Assembly (NCBI RefSeq): GCF_026914185.1
Contig: NC_070558.1
Span: forward strand, 5,899,501-5,963,500
Source: Puccinia triticina
Lineage: Eukaryota > Basidiomycota > Pucciniomycetes > Pucciniales > Pucciniaceae
Reading direction: 5' to 3'
Length of the DNA: 64,000 nucleotides
In this document: piece after piece, positions 45,583 to 57,371 of the stretch
Layout of the letters: every line of letters begins with the position of its first letter
Position numbering within the stretch: position 1 is the first letter of the stretch
Made by a program: the position numbers and the translations under genes
Notes under the pieces: generated by a model
Database searches by the model: none
What the model saw: only the letters and a program-made list of their open reading frames with translations
Told to the model about the DNA's origin: nothing

Positions 45583-46380
45583 ATTGCGAGATATAAATAG
45601 GTAGGAACTGGGTGTCGCTGCTGGTGGGTGGGGGTGGAGGGAGGGGGAGGGAGGGTTGTGGGTGTGTGTGTAGCAGGAGCAATTCTTCAATATGCCATGC
45701 AAGCCATGAATATATCTTCAGCCTCACACTCACACAAAAATTAACAATTTTATACTTTCCAGCCAACAACCACTGCTAGCGACCGGGTAGATTCTAGGGA
45801 TGCTGCTGGGCGTGGACGTGGTCGCACCACACAAGGATGGGAAACAGCCGAGTGGCGACCCACCCACGGAGCCAGCTTCTGGAGCGGATGTCTCCGCCGG
45901 CCCCGGAACACAAATCACAGTTACAGACCTCCTCGACGAAGGACACACACATGGCCCTGGGGGATCATGTTTGGCAGCTGAGTGGCTCCTGCAGGATTCG
46001 CACGGGATCAACGCCGTCTACATATTTGGAAGTGTTGGGCCACCATCTTAGAGGAGAGCGACGGGTAGACTGGAGCTCCACCGGCGCCCGCGTCTGTAGC
46101 CAGCACATCAGTCATCATCGCGTTCTTAGTGTGGCTCACACGATGCAACGATGCATGCGCTGTCGAGATAAGCTTGATCTGGAGGAGCGGCAAGGATCTG
46201 CCGGTCGCCGGCGATCACACACAGGACTGCTCCCGCGCCGACATCATACAAATAGACCCGGCCAAAGGCGGCTTCGGTCCTCTTCCTGCCATTGGGTTAT
46301 TGCTTGCCGCTCAACGAGTGTCCACCTGGCGGACTGACGACTATCCGCGGCTCCACTCTAAACGCCAGAAAGGAAACACG
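45583..46380. promoter_or_regulatory. Shared divergent promoter region, GMPPA and GH7
   Basis: About 800 bp separate the divergent start codons. The GMPPA side is pyrimidine/purine-biased (GGGTGGGGGTGGAGGGAGGG near 45625-45645). No specific factor site is claimed. Confidence 0.4.
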
Positions 46381-47846
46381 ATGAAGACGAGTCTGTGGTG
46401 TCTCTTGCTCGCCCAATCGCAGAGAGCTTTCGTGGCGCAACAGGTGGGCATCCACCTCCTGCAAGAGTCGCACCCCTCCCTCAAGATCCAGACCTGCACG
46501 AGCGACGGCGCGTGTGCCGATAAGCGACTGAGCATCACGCTGGACGCCGACAGCCGCCCGCTCCGGATGCTCCATGGGACCGAGAGCTGCATGGCGGAGG
46601 ACGAGCGGGCGTGGAATGCGACGTACTGTGCGAACGGCGAGCAGTGCGCAGAGCAGTGCTCTCTCGGCGGCGTCAAGTACAAGGCCGTCCACGGAATCAC
46701 CACCGAGGGTCATGCCCTCAAGCTCAGACTGTTCACCCACGGCAAACTCACCGCGTCGCGCGTCTATCTCTTGGCCGACGAGAAACACTACCACTCCTTC
46801 TACCTCAAAAACCAGCAGTTCTCCTTCGACGTCGATGCCTCCCAGCTCCCCTGCGGCGTCGACGCGGCCCTCTACTTCACCTCGATGAAAGCCGACGGAG
46901 GACTGTCTGCGACCAACAAGGCCGGCGCAATGTATGGAACGGGCTATTGCGATGCCCAATGCCCGACCGCTCTGCGGTTTATCAACGGACTGGTATGTAG
47001 GCGCTTCTCCCCATCACATTTTCTCCCACCGACCGTATGGCTGACGCCCATTCTTGGAAACCATTCCAGGCCAATGTCGAGGCTTCTGGCGAGCCGGGCC
47101 AGCAGCCAGTGTTCAAGAGCATGGGGGCGTGCTGTCCCGAGCTGGATCTCTGGGAAGGGAACGGGATCGTCCAAGCATACGGGGCCCATCCGTGCGTGTT
47201 CCCCAGCATGGCCACCTGTGAGGGTGCGGGCTGCACGGCGGGGGGCGGCCTCTGCGACCATTCGGGATGCGGCTTCGCGTCGCAGACGGCCGCCGGGGAC
47301 GGCTTCTACGGCCCGAACAAGACCATCGACACCCGCCACACGTTCACCGTCGTCAGCCAGTTCCTCACCGCCACCGGAACCGCCCAGGGCGAGCTCGTCG
47401 AGATCCGCCAGTTCTACATCCAGCACGGCGTGCGCATCCCCCATCGCGTCGTCCAGCTCGCCGATGGCCACCAGGCCTCCTCGATCACCGACCAGTTCTG
47501 TCGGCCCAACGCCTCCCGCACCGGCCGTGCGTTCGCGAAGACCGGCGGGATCGAGGCCATGGGCCGCGCGCTCGACCAGGGCATGGTGCTCGTCATGGGC
47601 CTCTGGACCGCCGACGAGCCCTCCGACTCCCTCGGCTCCATTCAGAAAATCCCCGCCACCCGCAAGCCCAGCCTCCGCAGAATCAACCAGCAAATCTGCC
47701 CCGGATCTGCCCGCACTCAACCCTTCATTCAGAAACATCATCCCCACGCTTCCGTCAAGTTCTCGAACATCAAAATCGGCCCGATCCATGCCCCCCACGC
47801 CGGGATTCCACACCGGGTCAACTCTAACGAACACACCATCATCTGA
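46381..47846 (+). CDS. Glycoside hydrolase family 7 cellobiohydrolase-like
   Basis: Two exons, 46381-46992 and 47070-47846 (77-nt intron, phase 0), give 462 aa. The start at 46381 is followed by a short signal-peptide-like run (KTSLWCLLLAQSQRAFVA). The GH7 catalytic motif is present as CCPELDLWEGN, with E228 (nucleophile), D230 and E233 (acid/base) by family analogy. Other GH7 landmarks are LRFINGLANVEA before it, TCEGAGCTAGGG, CDHSGCGFASQ, FYGPNKTIDTRHTFTVVSQF, GMVLVMGLW and VKFSNIKIGPI at the end. No linker or CBM1 follows, so it is a single-module enzyme. GH7 enzymes cleave cellulose from reducing ends or internally; loop length, not visible here, decides which. Very GC-rich coding, with a long open shadow frame antisense. 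Confidence 0.9.
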
Positions 47847-49190
47847 CCCATGTACCCCCTCCGCCACGCCTTCCGTCTCCTTTTCACGCCATCTTGATAC
47901 CTTCTGGTTTCCCTAATCCACTTGTCTGCCGGGGAAAATGATCTCAAGCTTCAAATTTGTATATTTTTTTTTCTGCTCATGTACATCAGTCACAATGGCA
48001 ACACCGCATACCCAACGGTTATGGAGGGTGCCAAGCCCGGTCGATGGGCAAGGGTGCTCACGACCCCGGAAAGGCCCTGCAAGCCCGTCGGAAGGGCGAG
48101 CGTTCGAGGAGCCTGCAGCCGGTCTCCGGGCGTCCCGGACACGGCCACACTGGAAGCACCAAAACAAAAGTATCACATACATAAATACTCAAAAGTTGGC
48201 CAGCACATTTTTATCCTCCAATCGGAGGCGCAAGGGGCGATCCTCCTAAGGAAAGTTTTACATCTTACCGCGCAAGATAAGTAGGCGCGCTGACCGGCAC
48301 CAGTCGCTCCCGGTGCGACCCGGACGGGAGGCAGTTCTCCACAAAACTCAATGACCTGGAGGAATCACTCCTGCTCGTCAAGACTAAGCAGCTTTGCTGA
48401 GCCGGAAGAATACATCCATCCAGGATCATGAGGTTGTACCGCCTGGTCGGCCGGCAGGAGGTTGTATGACCTTGCTGACGGAAGAAAATCCCTCCGGGCC
48501 GACGAGACTGTGCAGCCTTGTTGACCGGCAAAACCGCTGGCGAGAGTGCCGTCAATCCAGCCCTTCCGGAGTGGGAGCTTGAAGGCTATGTCCCGGAGCT
48601 ATGACAAATGTCTCAGTATGTTGAAAAAATTGGACGGAGGCCAGGTGGGGAGGTCCAACCGGGATCCTATGGTGAAACACGATGTCAAAAACCAAATCGG
48701 AGTCAAATTCGTTGTGACAAACCACTGGTGTCGGTCCAAGCAGGTCCAGGCCATCCGTCGTGGCAACAAAGCCTGTTGATGAGACAGAGACCCTCGCCGG
48801 GGCTGCTCCTCCGGGCCTCTCACACTTGATTTGGATGAGAGGCTTTGTTTGACTAGGGGACTTACTACAAGTCAGAAGTTCGGCCCCGAACAAGGTGACA
48901 CATACTGGACACAGACTGGGACCTGAAGCGGGGCTCTCCAATATAAAGAGACCCTAATGGGCCGGATATTTATGTACGCACAAGATGATGAAACTGAGGA
49001 AAGCCTGTAGATTTCTGCCGAAGAAGAGCTCAGATGAACGAGGGAGAAACCCCGGCTTAGCCTGTCGGTAGCCCGGCTACAGACTCAGACAGCTGTTCCT
49101 TGGATCATGGAAGAGGGGGCACAACTGATCTGGCATTGGGATCCAACGGGTTGACCACACACTTTCTTTGCCTCCTCGTCGATAGAAGAC
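47847..49190. other. Intergenic with CCGG-rich degenerate repeats
   Basis: At 48250-48560 words such as CTTGCTGA(C/G), GACCGGC and GGAGG(A/T) recur at irregular spacing of about 40-60 bp, recalling 2435-2960 in style. No gene supported. Confidence 0.4.
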
Positions 49191-50633
49191 ATGTTTTCGA
49201 AGCGTCAACGACTAACAGCACTCCTTTTCTTCTGCTTTCAATCGGCTCACGACATAGCCCAGCCCACCCCGGCATTGCAAATCAGCTATGAAGCAGATCA
49301 AGTATTAGAAGGTAGTCTCCTCCGTGTCCTCTTTTCCTACATGATACATTCGAAATATACAATCGATTGGGTTCACCGACATTGTCGCTTGAAATACGGA
49401 AACCACTTTCTTCATAGATTCCCGTCTAGCTGCTATGGATATTCAACACCCTTCGAGTTCTGGAAATAATTTGTCAGGCGTTCTTGGATCTTCACCCCAA
49501 CCAGGCGCGCTTCCAGCTGCCCAAAAACGTCAGTAACATGTCTCACCGCGTAGTAACCTAAGCTCAAGAATTGAAAGAAATTGATCGGCTGTGATTAAAA
49601 TCTGTCAGAGTTAGGGGTCGCGGTCTCTCCGGAATGGAAACACAGTATGTGTAGAGCATCCCTATCATTTCAACATTTGCACAAATTTCTGAACTGATAC
49701 TAGAAATACTTGAATAAATACCAGTCCAAGAAGCAATCGATGCTGAATTTAACCTTTTGGGCGAACACTTATCAATTCTCAGGAAGCATCTTGAGAAAAA
49801 TGCTCACACCATCAGCATGGCGCGCCCGAGTGGGCGGCAAAAAATGCGAAAGCGCAAGAACCAGACGTTGCAGGAAGACCTTGGAGAACTAGCCAAGATT
49901 TTGCGCCTAATAGGACTTTGCAGGCGAGATTGGCTGTTCAATTTCAATGAGAAGGTGTTGGTGCTTGAACCTCACCTGCCGGCACACGAAACTTCACACG
50001 GTCCTACAAGAGAGTTGGCCAGACTCGAACGAATATTCGAAGAAATAAAGTTCGTGTTCTATTCCGATTAATGTCTGTTGTAACCCTTGAGTTTGAAAAA
50101 TTGAGATTTCCGACCAATTGCGACCTTCTTCTAGATTAACTGAGCCTCCCGAATCCCAGGGTACGAGTTCCACGAAGCCAACAAACACGAAAGACACAGG
50201 GGACGCCAGACCATATGATTTTCTTGTAGGGACTTCTCCTGAACCAGGAAGACTGACAGGGGATGTTCTGCATGAGGTTATGGATAAGGTCACATCGGAA
50301 TGGCTCAAAAGTTTAAATGATCTGTTGCACAAAATCTTGCCAATTGAACAGGCGCGGAAACTTTTCTCCTTTTCCGTTGGGACAGTTGAAGGTGTGGAGC
50401 GCCTTTACCTCCAGCAGTTGGTGTTCAGAACCGTCGAATGCCTATTCAACAACGGAATGATCCCTCCAGCACATCTCAACAGTTTCTTCAAATTTCAGAA
50501 TACTAAAGAATTTGCTGAGATCAATCTCCATGCAGCTCAAGAGATATTCCCGCGTTTTGTGAACCTATACTTGTACCCCTTGTGGCTCCTCGATACGCCG
50601 CCGTGGATCCTCGATACATGGGGCCGCAGCTGA
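49191..50633 (+). CDS. Secreted hypothetical protein, five exons
   Basis: Exons 49191-49311, 49430-49528, 49609-49644, 49725-50049 and 50135-50633 join in frame to 359 aa. The signal peptide is MFSKRQRLTALLFFCFQSA. After a Ser/Pro-rich stretch a helical region starts (EAIDAEFNLLGEHLSILRKH), followed by a strongly basic patch GRQKMRKRKNQ, DLGELAKILRLIGLCRRDWL, and a longer C-terminal domain (DVLHEVMDKVTSEWLKSLND, GVERLYLQQLVFRTVECLFN) ending in PLWLLDTPPWILDTWGRS. Exon 3 is only 36 nt. No known domain; lineage-specific secreted protein. Confidence 0.65.
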
Positions 50634-52513
50634 ATTTCATTTGTTCAATTTATTTTGTTGATTCAGCTACAAAATCTGCCTTCCCCCTCCCACCCCAAGG
50701 CCCGCCGCCCAATGCACTACAACGCCCCCGTCGACCTAATAACTATCTTGCCTTGCGCGACGGCGCCCGGTTTTATCAAGCCTGTTCGGTACTGATGTCT
50801 CTTTCAGCTGTTGACGGGCAGATCTATTTTTTTCTTTTCAATTTGCACAATACTTCAAATAATGACACTATATAAAGGTATGAATAATTGTAATGATGCT
50901 GAGATTTTCCGCGACACCGCCTCCGCTGTGGCGATTCTTTCATTTGTCGTGATTGGGAGGTTCATCCTCAATTTCTCTCCATGTCACAATGGAATTCATT
51001 TCCTGTATAATGGTGTTTTTAATCAGCTCATCGTCCTTGAAGGGCATTTTATAAGAGATCTTATGTGAAGTATATTATATTAAAATTTACGCTTTGTCTC
51101 CCACAAAACCAACCAAGATTTTAATTTTCCTCAAAGTTATTTATAACAGTTTTCGTTAAGCATATTTATCAGAACCAAAAATTAATAAAGATGTATTTAC
51201 CTCTCAAGGCAATGTGAGATTTATCATATTTACGTACAAATGCGAAATGAACAAGGATGTAGAATTTTAATAATGGTTGATTCAAAGCCGTTTTGCAAGA
51301 TATTGAGAGGTCCGCAACTTTCCCGGTCACCATTGCAGCCTTTCACCAAGGGAGTTATACAATAGGCAAAAAATAAGAAGTACAGAATCTCCAAAAGGCT
51401 TGAGATATGATAGAGGTGATGCATGCAGTATCCTGATTTCAACTGGAGGACTTCCCGTCGATCTGGAAAGTCAGATCTGAGCCACCAGATATCAAATTTC
51501 GCAGGGAAATCTGGGTCCCCGAAGATCCCCGAAGTGATCCAGAGTTCCAGATTCCAGATTTCCCTGCGAAATCTGAAATTCCAGATCTGTTCAAAAGTGA
51601 CGGGAAGTCCTCCACTCTTGATATAAATCTGAGCCACATGTTCCACCAATCCTCCATCAATCCAGCAGATATGATTTTATTTTCCACAAAAAAGATGTAA
51701 GCAAGCTTTCAAAAACTAAATCCTTCAGTTGAGTAAATTCATGGCAAATATATACGGCAGATAGATATACAGAGTCCAATTGGAGAACTGGTATGCACTA
51801 TGGTAAGAATCAAGCTTGAGGTGGGAGAAGTTTTTCAGAAGATTATAGAGGCTTGTCAAGAAAGATTTGTTTGGAATTAAGCTGATTAGTTTGAAGGCTT
51901 GGCCATGTCTGCTAAACCCACAGAATCTGAGTTGTCTGGGCCTGAAAATCCTATTTCCAAATAAAATTTCCTGATTATAAATCAAACCCGGGACTGTGCA
52001 ACAGTCACTTGCCAGAGAGGGCCTCAGGATCAAGCAGTTTTCTATTTTTCTTGAACCTTCCGCTTTACTTTTCAGATTTTCTACATCCATCCCTTGCGGA
52101 GTCCGATCAATTGGAGAGGCGTGAATGAATTCAAAAAGACCGAATGCTATATGCATATGCAGCAAAAGTCACAGGTGGCGGAGTTCAGGTGGCGTCGGTG
52201 ACATGGCGGGTGACATCCAAGGGGTGCTGATCGCGTTTTCCCTCAAGGTCAGTGACGGATCGACACCCACCCGACATATCAGTTCACGGCCAACGCAATC
52301 GACTTTCCAGTTCCCTCGCGGACCGAATAAATTGAATATCAAGCATCGATCCACTACATACACACTTTTATCCCAACAGAGTACCTTGGAATTCTCGGCT
52401 GTTGTGAAACTATGGTCAGCTATCTCAGGTTGCGATCGATCCTACCAATCAAATTATAATGTTTCCCTCCAAAGCTATGCAGTCTGACTTAACTTCCCTC
52501 GATCGGCTCATTG
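50634..52513. other. Intergenic with one MITE
   Basis: AT-rich. Contains the MITE at 51443-51615 and, on the minus strand near 51970-52030, a weak tRNA-like B box (CCCGGGTTTGATT) that I do not annotate. A frame at 52125-52487 overlaps the likely Snu114 promoter and is unsupported. Confidence 0.4.
51443..51615. mobile_element. GTGGAGGACTTCCCGTC MITE, complete
   Basis: 173 bp. Terminal inverted repeats of 17 bp (one mismatch at the outer end) bound a second inner inverted pair (TTTCGCAGGGAAATCTGG and its complement), so the whole element folds back. Family partner at 11628-11835. Confidence 0.75.
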
Positions 52514-55500
52514 ATGTAGGACCAATACGGTAAGCATTCTCGAAAAGGCCTAGTTCGTAGTTCTATGAGTTGACGTCGCTATGTATCTCTTCGATCGTTC
52601 GATTTTGGCCGACTGTTTCGACGCGCCAAGATGAATGGGGGAACTTCATTGGGTGAGTATTGGACCAGAAATTTGATCGGGGGGTTTGTTAATACTAAAG
52701 TATTCTTGGTGTTTAGAGACCTTTCCGATGAATCCGACCGAGGTAGCGAATCCAATGAGAATGATAGGCACTCACCCACTGTCGAGCCATTGGCAGCTTT
52801 GCCCGAGCCGGAAGATGTCAACGACATGGAAGTGGATCGTTCGTGTTTCTACTTTGATATTCCTTGCTTTCTGTCTAGTTCAATCTCGTCGCTGGCAGCT
52901 GATCGAGCTTCTCTGAAATGATCTGTACCATTAGATGTAGGTTCAAGTAATGCAGTTGTGCTACACGACGACAAGAAATACTATCCTCTTGCTTCGGGTC
53001 GGTTCGAATTCGTGTCTCCGTGCTAGTTTTATTTCTAGACTGAGCTTGGATTTGTATGATGTGTTGTGGCATTCGATAGAACTGTATGGCCCCGATGTCG
53101 AAACCATGGTTGAGGAAGAAGATGCGCAGCCCCTTACCGAGCCAATCATCAACCCCATCAAAGTTCGGAAATTTACCATTGTTGAAAAGGGCGAAGCCGT
53201 ACCCGAAACGACGTTCTCGAAGCAGTTGAGTTTACTTTCACACTTAAAAAGGACGAACACCCCCATTAATGATGCTTCAACTTCTCGCCATCAAAACATT
53301 AAGATTCATGGCTGATCTCATGAGCCATCCTGAATCTGTCCGCAACGTTGCTGTCGTAGGCCATCTGCACCACGGCAAAACAGCCCTACTGGATATGCTC
53401 GTCCATGAAACACATGATTTTGAATGGGATACAAGTAAACCTGTAAGAAATGAGTCACAACTCTATCTGTCAAACCCTTCTGCTGATGGCGGCTTACTTT
53501 GGCGTGTCCCTAGTTGCTCTACACAGATACTCACATTCTTGAACAACAGCGTGGAATCTCACTCAAGTCCTCGCCGATGTCATTTGTCCTTCAAAACTCC
53601 AAACAAAAATCATTTTTGGTCAATATGATCGATACTCCCGGACACGTGAATTTTTTGGATGAAGTTACAAACTCTTTACGTCTGGTAGATGGGGCAATTC
53701 TTGTAGTTGATGCCGTTGAAGGTGTAAGCTTCATAAGCTCTAACTAGATAGCAATCACAGAACTCCAGTACTGATTGAAGGTTGACATTCTTCGGTGATG
53801 CAGGTCCTTGTAAGCACCGACAAGATAATCAGACATCTAGTGCAGGAAGGAATTCCAATCGTTCTCGTTGTGAACAAGGTTGATCGGCTGATTTTGGAAC
53901 TTCGGCTCCCTCCTGCTGATGCTTATTACAAATTGAAACACACAATTGAAGAAGTCAATACTGTCATCTCAAGCTGCAACCCAGACCCTATTCATCGAGT
54001 CTCGCCTGAGCTAGGCAACGTTGGATTTGCATCCACGGAGATGGGATGGTGTTTCAACCTTACCAGCTTTGCAAAGATGTATCGTGATACATTCTGCACT
54101 AGCAAGAAGGATTTGTTTGATATTACCGCCTTTGCAAAACGTCTATGGGGCAACGTCTGGTATCTTCCTGAGCAGCGGAAATTCGTCAAGCGTAATGTGG
54201 GTGGGGAGTGCAAGCGGACATTTGACCATTTCATCTTGGAGCCACTTTACAAACTTTACGGACAAGTACGTGGCTGCATGAATCTCTAGCTCCCTAATAC
54301 AATCAATTCAGCTCCTAATAAGATTTTACATTAGGTTTTAGGCTCAGAACAAGGCCCTCTGAAGGAGACACTGGCGGATCTCGGAATTTATCTCAAGCCC
54401 TCTGCGTACAAACTCGACGTCCGACCGCTTCTAAGAATCGTACTTTCGCAGTTTTTCGGCCCTTCCACTGGCTTGGTTGACATGATTGCATCACATGTTC
54501 CAAATCCCCAAGAGTCGGCCGCTGCCAAGTTAAAGTCGAATTACACTGGACCTCTCGACTCACCCCTTGCACAACACATCGCAAAGGCTGACCCTGCTGG
54601 GCCCTTGGTAATCCAAATAACGAAGCTTTATCCAACTCACGATGCCAATGAATTTAGGTCATTTGGTAGGGTTCTTAGTGGGGTCGCTCGTGCCGGTGTC
54701 AAGGTCAAAGTTTTAGGTGAAGGCTACTCTGTAGATGACGAGGAGGACATGGTGGAGGCTCTCATTGAAAGAGTTTTTATCTTTGAATCTAGGTACATCT
54801 TTCTCTGGAAAATCTCTTACCTCAGTTTCAATGTTACTAATTCTTTACGTTTCTTTTAGATATTCTGTGGAGACAAGTGGTGTGCCTGCGGGGAATCTTT
54901 GCCTGATCTCTGGCATTGATAATTCGATTACAAAAACGGCCACCGTTGTTGAGAGCGCATATACCCGTCCAGGCGGTCCAGGCGAAGGCGAGAATCTTCA
55001 TATTTTCAAACCAATTTCTCACTTAACCAAGTCGGTCCTCAAAATTGCGGTCGAACCTCTGAATCCATCCGAGCTTCCCAAGTTGTTGGAGGGATTACGA
55101 AAAGTGAACAAAACTTATCCCTTGGTCGAAATCAAAGTCGAAGAGTCCGGTGAACACGTCATCATTGGAACGGGTGAAATTTATCTGGATTGCTGCTTGT
55201 TTGATCTGAGAGAAATCTTCTCCGAAATCGAGATTAAGGTTTCAGACCCAGTGGTCAAGTTTTGTGAAACTGTTGTGGATACCTCGGTCATTAAATGTTA
55301 TGCTGAAACACCGAACAAAAAGTGGGTAGCCCAGTTTCCTTGTCACGTGAGGATTTTGAAAAACACTCCTGCTAACATCTTTGACGGGCAAGTAAAGGAA
55401 CAAACTCACGATGATTGCCGAGCCTCTAGAGAAAGGGATCGCGGAGGAAATCGAAACCGGGAAGATAAACATCCGAATGCCTGCGAAAACCCTGAGTCAA

Positions 55501-56657
55501 CACTTCATGAATAACTACCAATGGGATCTTCTAGCATCTCGATCCATTTGGGCTTTTGGCCCTGAGATCGATGGCGGCGGCACCAACATTTTGGTCAACG
55601 ACACGCTGCCAACCGAAGTTGACAAGAAGCTTTTGTTTAGCGTTAAGGAGAGCATCAAACAGGGTTTCCAGTGGGCAACCCGGGAAGGGCCCATTTGCGA
55701 TGAACGTTCGTAATCTCTTAACCCCTCCGCTGCCACGAGTCTTGACTGACCCACGTACGTCTCGATGAATAGCAATTCGAAATGTGAAATTTAAGTTGCT
55801 GGACGCTACTCTGGCTGATGAACCGATCTATCGTGGTGGCGGTCAGATTATTCCAACTGCGCGACGGGTTTGCTACTCGTCCTTCATGATGGTTTGTTCG
55901 ATCAGTAATAAGTTTCTTTCGAAATAAAAAAGCATGAATTGCTGATGCTATGAACTAAATTACAGGCAACCCCAAGATTGATGGAGCCAGTTTACTACAT
56001 CGAAGTGCAAGCCCCGGCGGATTGTGTTCCTGCAGTTTATCTTGTTCTTGCCCGTCGAAGAGGTAAGAGACAAATATCCGTCAACACTTTGCGTGGGCGT
56101 CATGATTTTAATGATACTACTATGTTGCTTCTCGTAATATTTAGGACATGTCACCCAAGACATCCCCAAGCCAGGCTCCCCTCTGTATACTGTCAAAGCC
56201 TACATTCCAGTTATCGATGCCAATGGGTTTGAAACCGATCTGCGAACTCACACGCAAGGCCAAAGCTTTTGTATGCAAACATTTGATCACTGGTCGATTG
56301 TTCCTGGAGACCCCACGGACAAGTCAATCACTCTCCGGCCATTGGAACCTGCATCTGCTCAAGCCCTGTGAGTTATCCACATGCTGTCTTCGCGAACTCG
56401 GAAGAGGACGAATGACACTCATCCCGAACCGTCTGCGTGTATGTCCGTTCCAGTGCTCGCGATGTCGCACTCAAAACAAGACGGCGGAAAGGGCTCGGAG
56501 ATAACATGTCGGTTGCCAAAGTAAGGGAATGCTCTTCCTCATTCTCAAAGCGCACACTATGTTTAACTCATCATCATCTTACTGTTACATTTAGTATATC
56601 GAGGCAGATCTGGTTGCCGCCTTGATTGCCGCGGGCCAAGAGAACTTGTTGGGATGA
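52514..56657 (+). CDS. SNU114: U5 snRNP GTPase Snu114 (EFTUD2 orthologue)
   Basis: Seventeen exons: 52514-52529, 52631-52652, 52717-52838, 52956-52997, 53080-53224, 53304-53442, 53514-53723, 53804-54265, 54335-54792, 54860-55321, 55398-55705, 55773-55891, 55966-56062, 56145-56367, 56454-56520 and 56595-56657 define 16 coding blocks; the first is a 16-nt exon. Total 2,955 nt (985 codons), near the 972 aa of human EFTUD2. Seen in order: acidic N-terminus with [36 protein letters not shown], GTPase G1 GHLHHGKT (about 135), G3 DTPGHVNF, G4 NKVDRL, then domains typical of EF-2-like proteins with [42 protein letters not shown] and [11 protein letters not shown]. It controls Brr2 during spliceosome activation. 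Codon 2 of this model is TAG, so the true start is unresolved. Correction of count: sixteen exons are listed and meant. Confidence 0.88.
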
Positions 56658-57371
56658 GGAAAAGCCGGCTTGATTTTCCTGTGGACTCATCCGCTGACGA
56701 ATTCCTCATGAATCTGAAAGGTAACCCGTATGACATATATACCATGCACTGTACATATGGACACATGTTTTTACTTTTAACTGTGGTGTATGTTCATGTC
56801 GCTCGCCTGCAATTGTCCCCAAGCATCTCCACTGATAGCATCGTTCTTCGTGAAAACTCGGATGTACTGCCCCATGTAGTTCTCAGAGCACACAGTTGGG
56901 AATTATGATTGCCATGTCACGGAAGCCTCTACTCCAGTATAAAAAAAGTAGTCGTACTTATTTGAGCAGAGGTGTAGCTTGTAAGGTCAAGATTATGAAA
57001 TAACGAAACGGTAGCATAGCAAATATGGAAGTTGATAAAAATGAAGAAAAGGTGATGAGGCCTGGGGAAAAGTACATAGATGGAACCAGAAGCCCGAACA
57101 CACTCTTTGTTGTTTACCCCTCGGGCTTGGTCAATGCATAATCTGAATCTGGGGGATCCCCTACGACCTAACTGTATCACAGCCTATGGGTGCCAATGAG
57201 AGGACCAATCCACCATCTTGAGATGAGGTCTTGCTTAATGCAACGTGGCGTGGCGCGCTGAGGAGGATTCTCGGCGCGCTCGCTGACACGGGGTACCCTG
57301 CGGGGATTCGTGAGGGGGTAGGGTTTGACTTGCACATTGCCCACCGATTTTGAGATAAACCAGCTCTCGAA
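56658..57371. other. Intergenic, no gene seen
   Basis: 3' flank of Snu114 and upstream region of the DUF7918-like gene. Confidence 0.4.

Noticed and set aside
46297..47867. Long antisense frames opposite the GH7 gene (220 and 307 codons)
   Set aside because: They are shadows created by high GC at third positions of the GH7 coding strand; no domain and no splice logic.
51965..52030. tRNA-like sequence on the minus strand
   Set aside because: Only the B box is reasonable; the A box and stems are not.
52125..52487. 120-codon frame upstream of Snu114
   Set aside because: It overlaps the likely promoter and first exon region and has no recognisable protein features.
54393..55514. Possible frameshift in Snu114 after AETPNKK
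   Set aside because: Splicing 55322-55397 with acceptor GTAAAG restores [20 protein letters not shown], the conserved family sequence, so the gene is not broken there.
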